A stretch of 5,931 bases of DNA from JBBKWX01 sp037969175 (GTDB lineage: Bacteria > Bacteroidota > Bacteroidia > AKYH767-A > JBBKVM01), in assembly GCA_037969175.1 (NCBI GenBank), contig JBBKWX010000184.1, positions 1-5,931 of the forward strand, read 5' to 3'. The translations under genes were made by a program, and so were the position numbers. The notes below the pieces were generated by a model. It worked only from the letters and a program-made list of their open reading frames with translations, made no database searches and was not told the DNA's origin. Shown piece by piece: positions 1 through 5,853 of this stretch (position 1 is the stretch's first letter; every line of letters starts with the position of its first letter).

Positions 1-132
1 CCTAATCCATTCTCCCATTCTTTACAAGTGATAGAACGAATACATGTAGGAGCACTTTCAGCAAGTATTCATTATGAATCCATATCCCATTTTCAACATT
101 GTATATCCTTATCTACTGAATTAAGGGTTTGA
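1..132 (+). CDS. Possible 3' end of an upstream reading frame (unrecognised)
   Basis: Frame 1 is open from the window edge to a TGA at 130-132, giving 43 codons. The translated tail contains VIERIHVGALSAS and ends STELRV. I do not recognise a family, and no domain motif is visible. Open frames of this length are expected by chance fairly often, and the minus strand is also open over part of the same stretch, so this may be plain intergenic DNA or the remnant of a decayed gene. The stop codon lies inside the left arm of the stem-loop at 122-179. Seeing the sequence to the left would settle whether this is a real C-terminus. Confidence 0.25.
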   Translation, partial: PNPFSHSLQVIERIHVGALSASIHYESISHFQHCISLSTELRV

Positions 133-179
133 TATTTCTGTTTGCTTTGCTTTCAGAACTATTCATTATTAAACCCTTA
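122..179 (+). promoter_or_regulatory. Long stem-loop in the leader of the antiporter genes
   Basis: Bases 122-134 pair with 167-179 to give 13 base pairs, including three consecutive G-C pairs and one G-U wobble. Within the 32-base loop, TTCTG (136-140) pairs with CAGAA (154-158), giving a second short helix with a pyrimidine-rich apical loop (141-153). The structure ends four bases before the ATG at 184, so in RNA it would crowd the ribosome entry site. There is no T-run after it, so it is unlikely to be an intrinsic terminator. It may be a translational control element, a processing site, or a protein-binding inverted repeat in DNA. The pairing is read directly from the sequence; the function is inferred. 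Confidence 0.5.
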
Positions 180-183
180 GCTT

Positions 184-1482
184 ATGTTATTACATTTTAT
201 TCAGAAGAATTTTAAGGTCCTTTTACTTTCTTGTTTTGCTTTCCTCATACCTGTTTCAGTTTTTGCTGAACCTCTCTTCAACTTACCTGATTTACCGATC
301 AAATATGAATTTATCTTTTTTGCATTGACCCTTATCAGTGTAGCTATATTTCATCATCAAACCATGAAAGTTGCTCTTACCGGGCTTTTCGTGATTGTTA
401 TGTATAAATTACTTTGCACCGATTTTGAAATGATCCATCATATCGGGCATGAATGGAAAATCCTGTTAAATCTTTTTGGATTATTGATGGGTTTTGCAAT
501 CCTTGCCCGGCATTTTGAAGACAGTGGAGTTCCTCAGGAATTGCCACGCTTCCTGCCAAATGACTGGAAAGGTGGTTTCGTTCTATTAGTTTTGGTCTTT
601 ATCATTTCTTCTTTTCTGGATAATATCGCTGCAGCGATCATTGGAGGTGCAGTTGCACTGATTGTATATAAACATAAAGTACACATCGGATATATTGCTG
701 CGATCGTTGCTGCAAGCAATGCCGGAGGTTCTGGTTCTGTTGTAGGCGATACCACTACCACGATGATGTGGATCGATGGAGTACCTGCGGCTGAAGTGCT
801 TCACGCATATATTGCTGCTATTCCGGCATTGATCATCTTTGGTGTTTTCGCTTCTATTCAACAGGATAAATATCAACGCATCCAAAAAGAAGCACCCAAG
901 AAAAACAAGATCGACGGAGGACGGGTTTTTATCGTTCTCTTGATCCTTGCCGGTGCAATCCTTGCGAACGTATATCTTGATATGCCAGCTTTGGGTGTAT
1001 GGCTGGCAATTATGGTCGGTACTACATTCCGTGAAACGCCCTGGAAAGAATTACCTCCTGCATTAAAGGGCAGTATATTCCTATTAGCCCTGGTATTTTC
1101 AGCATCCATGATGCCTGTCGAAGAACTTCCACCCGCTTCGTTGTTATCAGCATTCTCCCTGGGTTTTATCTCTGCTGTGTTTGATAATATTCCGCTTACA
1201 AAACTTGCTTTGACTCAAGGTGGATATGATTGGGGTGTGTTGGCGTATTCTGTTGGTTTTGGAGGTTCTATGCTTTGGTTTGGATCTTCAGCCGGAGTTG
1301 CGATCACAAACATCTTTCCGGAAGCAAGAGATGTTGGTGGATGGATCAAAAATGGTTGGCATATAATTCTTGCCTATATAATCAGTTTTGGAATCTTAGC
1401 TTCTCTTTGGGGATGGCACCCATTACCTCCGCATAAAGCAGATCCCAATGCTCCGACCATTATTAAAGAAGCAACGCATTAA
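184..1482 (+). CDS. nhaD: NhaD-type Na+/H+ antiporter (ArsB/NhaD ion transporter superfamily)
   Basis: This is a 432-residue, very hydrophobic inner-membrane protein of the ArsB/NhaD superfamily, most likely exchanging cytoplasmic Na+ (or Li+) for external H+. The N-terminus (residues 1-28, ending VSVFA before EP) resembles a cleavable signal peptide, or alternatively a first membrane helix. About a dozen hydrophobic segments follow. The family's two pseudo-symmetric halves are visible. The first half has FLDNIAA (144-150) and SNAGGSGSVVGDTTTTMMW (178-196), like the NAGG-x-GD-TTTMLW motif of NhaD. The second has VFDNIPLTK (332-340) and GGSMLWFGSSAGVA (360-373). ATG 184 is the first start after an in-frame TAG at 178-180; there is no Shine-Dalgarno. 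The gene ends two bases before the calcium/sodium antiporter gene, so the two are almost surely co-transcribed. Substrate is inferred from motifs; a divergent SLC13/citrate-type permease is the main alternative. Confidence 0.82.
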   Translation: MLLHFIQKNFKVLLLSCFAFLIPVSVFAEPLFNLPDLPIKYEFIFFALTLISVAIFHHQTMKVALTGLFVIVMYKLLCTDFEMIHHIGHEWKILLNLFGLLMGFAILARHFEDSGVPQELPRFLPNDWKGGFVLLVLVFIISSFLDNIAAAIIGGAVALIVYKHKVHIGYIAAIVAASNAGGSGSVVGDTTTTMMWIDGVPAAEVLHAYIAAIPALIIFGVFASIQQDKYQRIQKEAPKKNKIDGGRVFIVLLILAGAILANVYLDMPALGVWLAIMVGTTFRETPWKELPPALKGSIFLLALVFSASMMPVEELPPASLLSAFSLGFISAVFDNIPLTKLALTQGGYDWGVLAYSVGFGGSMLWFGSSAGVAITNIFPEARDVGGWIKNGWHIILAYIISFGILASLWGWHPLPPHKADPNAPTIIKEATH

Positions 1483-1484
1483 TC

Positions 1485-2438
1485 ATGATCATTGACTCCT
1501 TATTATTCATCGCCGGTCTGCTCCTTCTAGTAAAAGGAGCAGACTGGTTAGTTGACGGTGCATCCGGTATCGCTCGCAAATCCGGAATATCCGATCTTGT
1601 CATCGGACTTACCGTTGTTGCATTTGGAACTTCGGCTCCCGAACTTTTTGTGAATCTGTATGCTACTCTGGACGGTGATACCGATATAGCAATTGGAAAT
1701 ATAATAGGAAGCAATATTGCAAATATCTTATTGATATTGGGTGTCTCTACTCTCATCTTGCCACTCAAAGTGAAGAGTGTCACCGTTTGGAAAGAAATAC
1801 CTCTGGCACTGGTATCTGCACTGGTAGTAGCTTTCATGATCCTGCCTTATTTTAATTCTGATGGAAATACTCCCGTTATAGATCGGGCAGAAGGTTTGAC
1901 TTTGATCATGTTCTTTGCTATTTTCTTGTACTACGCTTACGATTCAGCTAAGAAACCAGAAGTTGAAAAAGAGGAGAAGATCGTTGATACAACCAAACCT
2001 GCAAAATATTGGTTCTATACTATAATCGGACTTGTAGGTTTGGTTATTGGTAGCCAGCTGATGGTTGATTCATCAATTAATATAGCAACAGTTTTGGGAG
2101 TACCATCAGCAATTATAGGACTTACAATAGTAGCTGTAGGCACTTCCTTGCCTGAATTGGCTACTTCTATTAATGCCGCCCGAAAAGGAAATTCAGATAT
2201 AGCAATTGGAAATGTAGTAGGTTCAAATATCTTCAATATCTTCTGGATACTGGGGCTCAGTGCAACCATCACGGATCTCCCTATACCTGAAGAAGGTATC
2301 ATTGCTGTAATTATAAATCTGATTGTTCATGTACTATTATTTGCATTTCTCTTTCTTGGAAAACGCCATGAACTACAACGCTGGCAGGGTTTCGTTTTTT
2401 TAGTCCTATATGTCTTGATGTTTGTATTTCTGGTATAG
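1485..2438 (+). CDS. Calcium/sodium antiporter, CaCA family (YrbG-like)
   Basis: This 317-residue inner-membrane protein belongs to the cation/Ca2+ exchanger superfamily, which uses a Na+ (or H+) gradient to export Ca2+. The length fits prokaryotic NCX/YrbG proteins. Both signature alpha repeats are intact: alpha-1 at about 41-86 with GTSAPE (48-53) and GNIIGSN (71-77), and alpha-2 at about 212-257 with GTSLPE (219-224) and GNVVGSN (242-248). E53 and E224 are the expected ion-binding acidic residues. The halves are joined by a charged cytoplasmic loop (about 155-173, KKPEVEKEEK), and ten or so membrane helices are apparent. It starts at ATG 1485, two bases after the stop of the nhaD-like gene and without a Shine-Dalgarno, so translation is probably coupled. 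An 18-base stretch is identical in both repeats (1683-1700 and 2196-2213). Ion specificity cannot be read from the sequence. Confidence 0.92.
   Translation: MIIDSLLFIAGLLLLVKGADWLVDGASGIARKSGISDLVIGLTVVAFGTSAPELFVNLYATLDGDTDIAIGNIIGSNIANILLILGVSTLILPLKVKSVTVWKEIPLALVSALVVAFMILPYFNSDGNTPVIDRAEGLTLIMFFAIFLYYAYDSAKKPEVEKEEKIVDTTKPAKYWFYTIIGLVGLVIGSQLMVDSSINIATVLGVPSAIIGLTIVAVGTSLPELATSINAARKGNSDIAIGNVVGSNIFNIFWILGLSATITDLPIPEEGIIAVIINLIVHVLLFAFLFLGKRHELQRWQGFVFLVLYVLMFVFLV
1683..1700 (+). repeat. 18-base direct repeat, copy 1 (alpha-1 half of the antiporter gene)
   Basis: GATATAGCAATTGGAAAT encodes DIAIGN in alpha-1 and recurs exactly at 2196-2213 in alpha-2, 513 bases downstream and in the same reading phase. 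All six codons are identical, including an ATA isoleucine codon, whereas the flanking codons of the two halves have diverged at silent positions. Confidence 0.9.
2196..2213 (+). repeat. 18-base direct repeat, copy 2 (alpha-2 half of the antiporter gene)
   Basis: This is an exact match to 1683-1700, again encoding DIAIGN. It marks the most conserved part of the ancient internal duplication of CaCA exchangers. Confidence 0.9.
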
Positions 2439-2600
2439 ATGAATAAAAATTTAGTTTAAGATTGCATCTCGTAATTATTCCGTGTTTTTAGTGTTTCAGA
2501 TATTTCGTGTTCCTTTTCTTTTTAACTCAAAGGCTCAAAATGAATTTGTCTCTCGTAATTCGTAATTTTTTTCTGCATTTATTTTTCTCCCTAAATCGCT
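2439..2600. other. Intergenic stretch with short degenerate repeats, no gene
   Basis: This is most of the gap between the antiporter unit and thrS. TCTCGTAATT occurs at 2467-2476 and 2551-2560, with CGTAATT again at 2561-2567. GTGTT occurs at 2482, 2491 and 2507 within a T-rich run. No reading frame, tRNA or strong hairpin is visible. Two weak pairings (2441-2446 with 2475-2480, and 2542-2546 with 2557-2561) are five or six A-T-rich base pairs each and do not make a convincing terminator. The antiporter transcript may therefore end inefficiently or by another route. Confidence 0.55.
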
Positions 2601-2613
2601 TATCTTTGCACTC
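2601..2613 (+). promoter_or_regulatory. Bacteroidota-type -7 promoter element for the thrS cluster
   Basis: TATCTTTG at 2601-2608 matches the TAnnTTTG -7 consensus of the Bacteroidota primary sigma factor exactly and is followed by CACTCC, where transcription would begin near 2612-2614. A good -33 TTTG is not seen: about 20 bases upstream there is only a T-rich stretch (2578-2586). The resulting leader to the thrS start would be about 30 bases, too short for a T-box or a tRNA-mimicking operator. It contains only a four-pair mini-hairpin (2612-2615 with 2620-2623). Confidence 0.65.
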
Positions 2614-2641
2614 CTTCTGAGGATTAACGAGTTTGAATGTT

Positions 2642-4594
2642 ATGATGAAAATCACTTTGCCCGACGGTGCTGTCCGCGAATATTCTGAAAATACTAGTGC
2701 AATGGATATTGCAAAATCCATCAGCGAAGGCTTAGCCCGTAACGTTTTGGCTGCAAAAATCAATGGCGAAGTTTGGGATGCATCACGTCCTATTCCCGGC
2801 GATTCTAAACTCGAACTGCTGACCTGGGATAACGATGATGCTAAATCTACACTTTGGCATTCAAGTGCTCACCTGATGGCGGAAGCCTTGGAAGAACTTT
2901 ATCCGGGTATCAAATTCGGAATTGGTCCCCCAATAGAAAATGGATTTTATTATGATGTTGATCTTGGAGAAGGAAGCTTTTCATCGGATGATTTCAAAAA
3001 AGTAGAAGATAAGATCCTTGAATTGGCAAGGAAAAATAGTACGTATGAACGCAAGTTAGTAAGCAAAGCTGATGCGATTGCCTACTTCACTGAAAAAGGT
3101 GATCCATACAAGCTGGATCTATTAAAGGATCTTGAAGACGGACAAATCACTTTTTATACCCAGGGTAATTTTACGGATCTGTGTAAAGGTCCACATATCC
3201 CAAGCACAGGTTTCATCAAGGCTGTAAAGCTGATGAATGTTGCAGGCGCATACTGGAGAGGCGATGAGAAAAGCAAGCAGCTTACCCGAATATATGGCAT
3301 CACATTCCTGAAGCAAAAAGATCTTACAGAATATTTGACCGTTCTTGAAGAAGCAAAAAAACGAGATCATAGAAAACTTGGAAAAGAACTGGAACTCTTT
3401 GCATTTTCAGATAAGGTTGGCCAGGGTCTTCCTTTGTGGTTGCCAAAAGGTGCCGCATTGAGAGAGAAACTGGAATCCTTCTTACGCAAGGCGCAGATCC
3501 GTGCAGGTTATCAGCCTGTCGTTACTCCACATATCGCCAGCAAAGAATTGTATGTAACTTCCGGTCATTACGAGAAATACGGTGCTGATTCGTTTCAACC
3601 TATCAAAACTCCATCTGAAGGTGAAGAGTTTTTCCTGAAACCCATGAATTGTCCTCACCATTGTGAGATCTATAAAACCAAGCCACGCTCCTATCGCGAT
3701 CTCCCGATCCGTTATGCTGAATTTGGTACAGTTTACAGATATGAGCAAAGCGGTGAATTACATGGATTGACTCGTGTGCGCGGATTTACACAAGATGATG
3801 CCCACCTTTTCTGCCGACCCGATCAGGTTAAGGAAGAGTTTATCAAGGTTATCGATCTAGTATTGTATGTCTTTGGAGCATTGGGTTTTGAGGATTTTAC
3901 GGCCCAGATCTCCTTACGCGATCCGGATAACAAAGCAAAGTATATTGGTTCTGATGAAAATTGGGAAAAAGCGGAAGCTGCCATCATCGAAGCTACTGCT
4001 GAAAAAGGTTTGAAGACCACTGTTGTAACAGGTGAAGCGGCATTTTATGGTCCAAAGCTCGATTTCATGGTAAGGGATGCAATTGGTCGTAAGTGGCAGT
4101 TAGGTACCATACAGGTGGATTACAACTTGCCGGAACGTTTTGAATTAGAGTATGTTGGATCTGACAATCAAAAACACAGACCGGTAATGATCCATAGAGC
4201 CCCATTCGGCTCATTGGAGCGATTTGTTGCAGTATTGATCGAACATTGTGAAGGGAATTTCCCCTTATGGCTTACCCCTGATCAGGCGATCATTCTCCCT
4301 CTGAGTGAGAAATTTACAGAATACTCAAAAACAGTTTCAGATTCGCTAAATTTTTCCGATATTCGCACCCTCTTTGACGATAGGGACGAGAAGATAGGAA
4401 AAAAGATCAGAGATGCTGAGGTTAAGAAAATACCTTACATGCTGATTATCGGAGAGAAAGAAGCCATGGATGGGACTGTTAGTGTGAGAAAGCACGGGCA
4501 TGGTGATATAGGAACTTTGACCATTGAAGGATTCAAAGAACTGGTTGAAAAAGAGATAAAAGCTGATCTTGAAAGAGTTCAAAGTACTAATTAA
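2642..4594 (+). CDS. thrS: Threonine--tRNA ligase (ThrRS)
   Basis: This cytoplasmic class II synthetase charges tRNA-Thr with threonine using ATP, and edits mischarged Ser-tRNA-Thr. The order is full length at 650 residues. It has a TGS domain (about 1-62), an editing domain with H73-x3-H77 and C181-x3-H185 (the HxxxH and CxxxH pattern), a catalytic core (about 240-540), and a C-terminal anticodon-binding domain (about 546-645, with MLIIGEKE). Zinc and active-site ligands are present: C337 in MNCPHH, H388 in DDAHLFC and H518 in MIHRAPFG. Motif 2 (RYEQSGELHGLTRVRGFTQ) and motif 3 (GSLERF) are intact. I chose ATG 2642; ATG 2645 gives the commoner MKITLPDG start. A TTG at 2633 is also in frame, with GAGGA nine bases before it, but it adds residues the family usually lacks. 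infC begins 18 bases after the stop. Confidence 0.98.
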   Translation: MMKITLPDGAVREYSENTSAMDIAKSISEGLARNVLAAKINGEVWDASRPIPGDSKLELLTWDNDDAKSTLWHSSAHLMAEALEELYPGIKFGIGPPIENGFYYDVDLGEGSFSSDDFKKVEDKILELARKNSTYERKLVSKADAIAYFTEKGDPYKLDLLKDLEDGQITFYTQGNFTDLCKGPHIPSTGFIKAVKLMNVAGAYWRGDEKSKQLTRIYGITFLKQKDLTEYLTVLEEAKKRDHRKLGKELELFAFSDKVGQGLPLWLPKGAALREKLESFLRKAQIRAGYQPVVTPHIASKELYVTSGHYEKYGADSFQPIKTPSEGEEFFLKPMNCPHHCEIYKTKPRSYRDLPIRYAEFGTVYRYEQSGELHGLTRVRGFTQDDAHLFCRPDQVKEEFIKVIDLVLYVFGALGFEDFTAQISLRDPDNKAKYIGSDENWEKAEAAIIEATAEKGLKTTVVTGEAAFYGPKLDFMVRDAIGRKWQLGTIQVDYNLPERFELEYVGSDNQKHRPVMIHRAPFGSLERFVAVLIEHCEGNFPLWLTPDQAIILPLSEKFTEYSKTVSDSLNFSDIRTLFDDRDEKIGKKIRDAEVKKIPYMLIIGEKEAMDGTVSVRKHGHGDIGTLTIEGFKELVEKEIKADLERVQSTN

Positions 4595-4598
4595 CGAA

Positions 4599-4615
4599 AA
4601 GGAGGAATCAAAATA
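4599..4615 (+). promoter_or_regulatory. Perfect Shine-Dalgarno and AUA start that define the infC start
   Basis: AAGGAGG (4599-4605) lies seven bases before ATA 4613-4615. An in-frame ATC at 4607 is only one base from the Shine-Dalgarno and is too close to be used. No in-frame ATG, GTG or TTG gives a complete IF3. None of the other five genes here has a comparable ribosome-binding sequence at proper spacing. Confidence 0.85.
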
Positions 4616-5191
4616 GCTGCACCGAATAGACCCTTTAACCGTGGATCAAGGAATCCCAGGTTTTTCAAAAAGGAAGAAGAACACAAAATCAATGAGAAGA
4701 TCCGGGTACCACATGTCAGGGTAGTTGGAGATAATATTGAATCTGATGTTTACCCGATTGAGGAGGCTCTGAAAATGGCTCAGGAAATGGGTCTTGACCT
4801 GGTCGAGATCTCTCCGAATGCTGCACCTCCGGTTTGTAGGGTCGTTGATTACCAGAAGTTCCTCTACGAGAAGAAAAAGAAAGATAAAGAGCTCAAAGCG
4901 AAGACTGTAAAGACAGTTGTAAAAGAAATTCGTTTTGGACCTAATACAGATGATCATGACTTCGGCTTTAAAGTGAAGCATGCCATCAAATTCCTTCAGG
5001 AAGGATCAAAAGTGAAAGCTTATGTTCATTTCAAAGGAAGATCGATAGCTTACAAAGAAAAAGGAGAGATCATTTTACTTCGTTTTGCTCAAGAGCTTGA
5101 AGATTATGGTAAAGTAGAATCTTTACCAAAACTGGAAGGAAACAAGATGTTTTTACACCTTGCTCCGCTTCCAAAGAAAAAGAAACAATAA
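4613..5191 (+). CDS. infC: Translation initiation factor IF-3, starting at a non-canonical AUA codon
   Basis: IF3 binds the 30S subunit, blocks premature 50S joining and proofreads the start codon and initiator tRNA. From ATA 4613 the protein is 192 residues, normal for the family. It has a basic N-terminal tail (NRPFNRGSRNPRF), the N-domain from about residue 25 (INEKIRVPHVRVVGDNIE) through LDLVEISPNA (61-70), and the IF3 signature RVVDYQKFLYEKKK (76-89). A lysine-rich helix linker follows, then the C-domain (about 103-192) with KEIRFGP and HFKGRSIAYKEKG, ending in a basic tail. The first in-frame ATG (4775) would remove 54 residues, including the first strands of the N-domain. IF3 discriminates against non-AUG starts, so an AUA start predicts negative autoregulation of the kind known for AUU-started infC in E. 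coli. It lies between thrS and rpmI, with an 18-base gap before it and a 19-base gap after it. Confidence 0.96.
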   Translation: MAAPNRPFNRGSRNPRFFKKEEEHKINEKIRVPHVRVVGDNIESDVYPIEEALKMAQEMGLDLVEISPNAAPPVCRVVDYQKFLYEKKKKDKELKAKTVKTVVKEIRFGPNTDDHDFGFKVKHAIKFLQEGSKVKAYVHFKGRSIAYKEKGEIILLRFAQELEDYGKVESLPKLEGNKMFLHLAPLPKKKKQ

Positions 5192-5210
5192 TTAATTAAT
5201 ATTTGCTGCG

Positions 5211-5411
5211 ATGCCAAAGATGAAAACCAATTCCAGCGCTAAGAAGCGTTTTAGATTGACCGGAACTGGAAAGATCAAGAGAAAGCATGCTTACAAGAGT
5301 CACATCTTAACCAAGATGTCAAAGAAACGTAAGCGTAACTTAACACATGCTACTCTAGTTGATCGTTCTGATGAACCGAGAATCAAACGTTTACTTACCA
5401 TAGGAAAGTAA
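5211..5411 (+). CDS. rpmI: 50S ribosomal protein L35 (bL35)
   Basis: This is a 66-residue, strongly basic protein of the large ribosomal subunit. The L35 start MPKMKTNSSAKKRF is unmistakable and is followed by GTGKIKRKHAYKSHILTKMSKKRKR, the usual RNA-binding stretch, and a C-terminal helix ending RIKRLLTIGK. The length is typical of the family. ATG 5211 follows an A/T-only stretch (5187-5204) with no Shine-Dalgarno, which fits Bacteroidota practice. It sits 19 bases after infC and 80 bases before rplT, in the conserved infC-rpmI-rplT order, so it is presumably read from the thrS promoter or from the infC region. Confidence 0.97.
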   Translation: MPKMKTNSSAKKRFRLTGTGKIKRKHAYKSHILTKMSKKRKRNLTHATLVDRSDEPRIKRLLTIGK

Positions 5412-5437
5412 TTCAAATCTATTTATTAACCGGGAAA

Positions 5438-5472
5438 ATAGCCAAAGTATCAGCCAGCTGGCTGATCGCTAT
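5438..5472 (+). promoter_or_regulatory. Irregular stem-loop with 18-bp palindrome between rpmI and rplT; candidate L20 control site
   Basis: ATCAGCCAGCTGGCTGAT (5449-5466) is a perfect 18-bp palindrome. As RNA it folds into seven pairs (5449-5455 with 5460-5466) closed by an AGCT loop. Outside it, ATAGC (5438-5442) pairs with GCTAT (5468-5472), leaving an asymmetric internal loop of six bases on one side and one on the other. No T-run follows, so it is not an intrinsic terminator. It ends 19 bases before the rplT ATG. L20 is known to repress its own operon in several phyla by binding an irregular stem that mimics its 23S rRNA site; applying that here is inference. Confidence 0.6.
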
Positions 5473-5491
5473 CACCAAAAAACTATTAACA

Positions 5492-5836
5492 ATGCCAAGG
5501 TCCGTTAATTCCGTTGCGTCCAGAGCCAGACGTAAAAAAATGCTCAAACTTGCTAAAGGTAACTGGGGTGGTCGTAAGAACGTCCTAACAGTAGCCAAGC
5601 ACACCGTTGAAAAAGGATTGCAGTATGCATACCGCGATCGTCGTGTAAAGAAGCGTGAATTCCGCTCTCTCTGGATCCAGAGAATCAATGCAGGAGCACG
5701 TCAGCACGGTCTTTCCTACTCTAAACTTATGGGTAAACTTCACGCAGGTGGGGTTGACTTGAACCGTAAGGTTCTTGCCGATCTTGCCATGAACAATCCG
5801 GCTGCTTTCAAAGCAGTTATTGATTCAGTGAACTAA
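5492..5836 (+). CDS. rplT: 50S ribosomal protein L20 (bL20)
   Basis: This 114-residue basic protein binds 23S rRNA early and is needed for large-subunit assembly; in several bacteria it also represses its own operon. It opens with MPRSVNSVASRARRKKMLKLAKG, the L20 extended tail. The family signature K-x3-R-x-LW-I-x-R-I-N-x3-R is complete at 54-70 (KREFRSLWIQRINAGAR), followed by the globular C-domain (GLSYSKLMGKL and NRKVLADLAM). The length is usual. One small oddity is N24-W25 after AKG, where an aromatic pair such as YF or YY is commoner. ATG 5492 has no Shine-Dalgarno; the stem-loop at 5438-5472 is just upstream. It is the last gene of the cluster, followed by a strong terminator. Confidence 0.97.
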   Translation: MPRSVNSVASRARRKKMLKLAKGNWGGRKNVLTVAKHTVEKGLQYAYRDRRVKKREFRSLWIQRINAGARQHGLSYSKLMGKLHAGGVDLNRKVLADLAMNNPAAFKAVIDSVN

Positions 5837-5853
5837 ACTCGATAATATAGATC

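Noticed and set aside
67..79. ATTCAT-T-ATGAAT palindrome upstream of nhaD
   Set aside because: Six A-T-rich base pairs around one base in AT-rich DNA; too likely by chance and lacking a second copy or operator context.
58..99. 13-codon minus-strand frame upstream of nhaD
   Set aside because: Very short, with no start context or promoter and no recognisable peptide; expected by chance.
142..149. TTGCTTTG as a -7 promoter element for nhaD
   Set aside because: It misses the A of TAnnTTTG, has no -33 partner and lies in a repetitive TTTGC run.
1463..1837. Open frame of 124 codons on the minus strand
   Set aside because: It lies antisense to the well-supported CaCA gene, has no recognisable motifs and reads as a shadow frame; the same applies to the other minus-strand frames in thrS, nhaD and rplT.
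2441..2490. Possible terminator after the CaCA gene (GAATAA with TTATTC, then a T-run)
   Set aside because: Only six A-T-rich pairs with a 28-base loop; far too weak next to the clear terminator at 5854-5884.
4607..4609. ATC as the infC start codon
   Set aside because: It is in frame but only one base after the Shine-Dalgarno, which is too close for initiation; ATA 4613 has proper seven-base spacing.
4775..5191. infC starting at ATG 4775 (138 residues)
   Set aside because: The frame upstream encodes conserved IF3 N-domain sequence (INEKIRVPHVRVVGDN), and an AAGGAGG with an AUA start is in place; the short form would lack half the N-domain.
5196..5205. Promoter-like TAATATTTG before rpmI
   Set aside because: The spacing differs by one base from TAnnTTTG and there is no -33 element; most likely just the AT-rich spacer.
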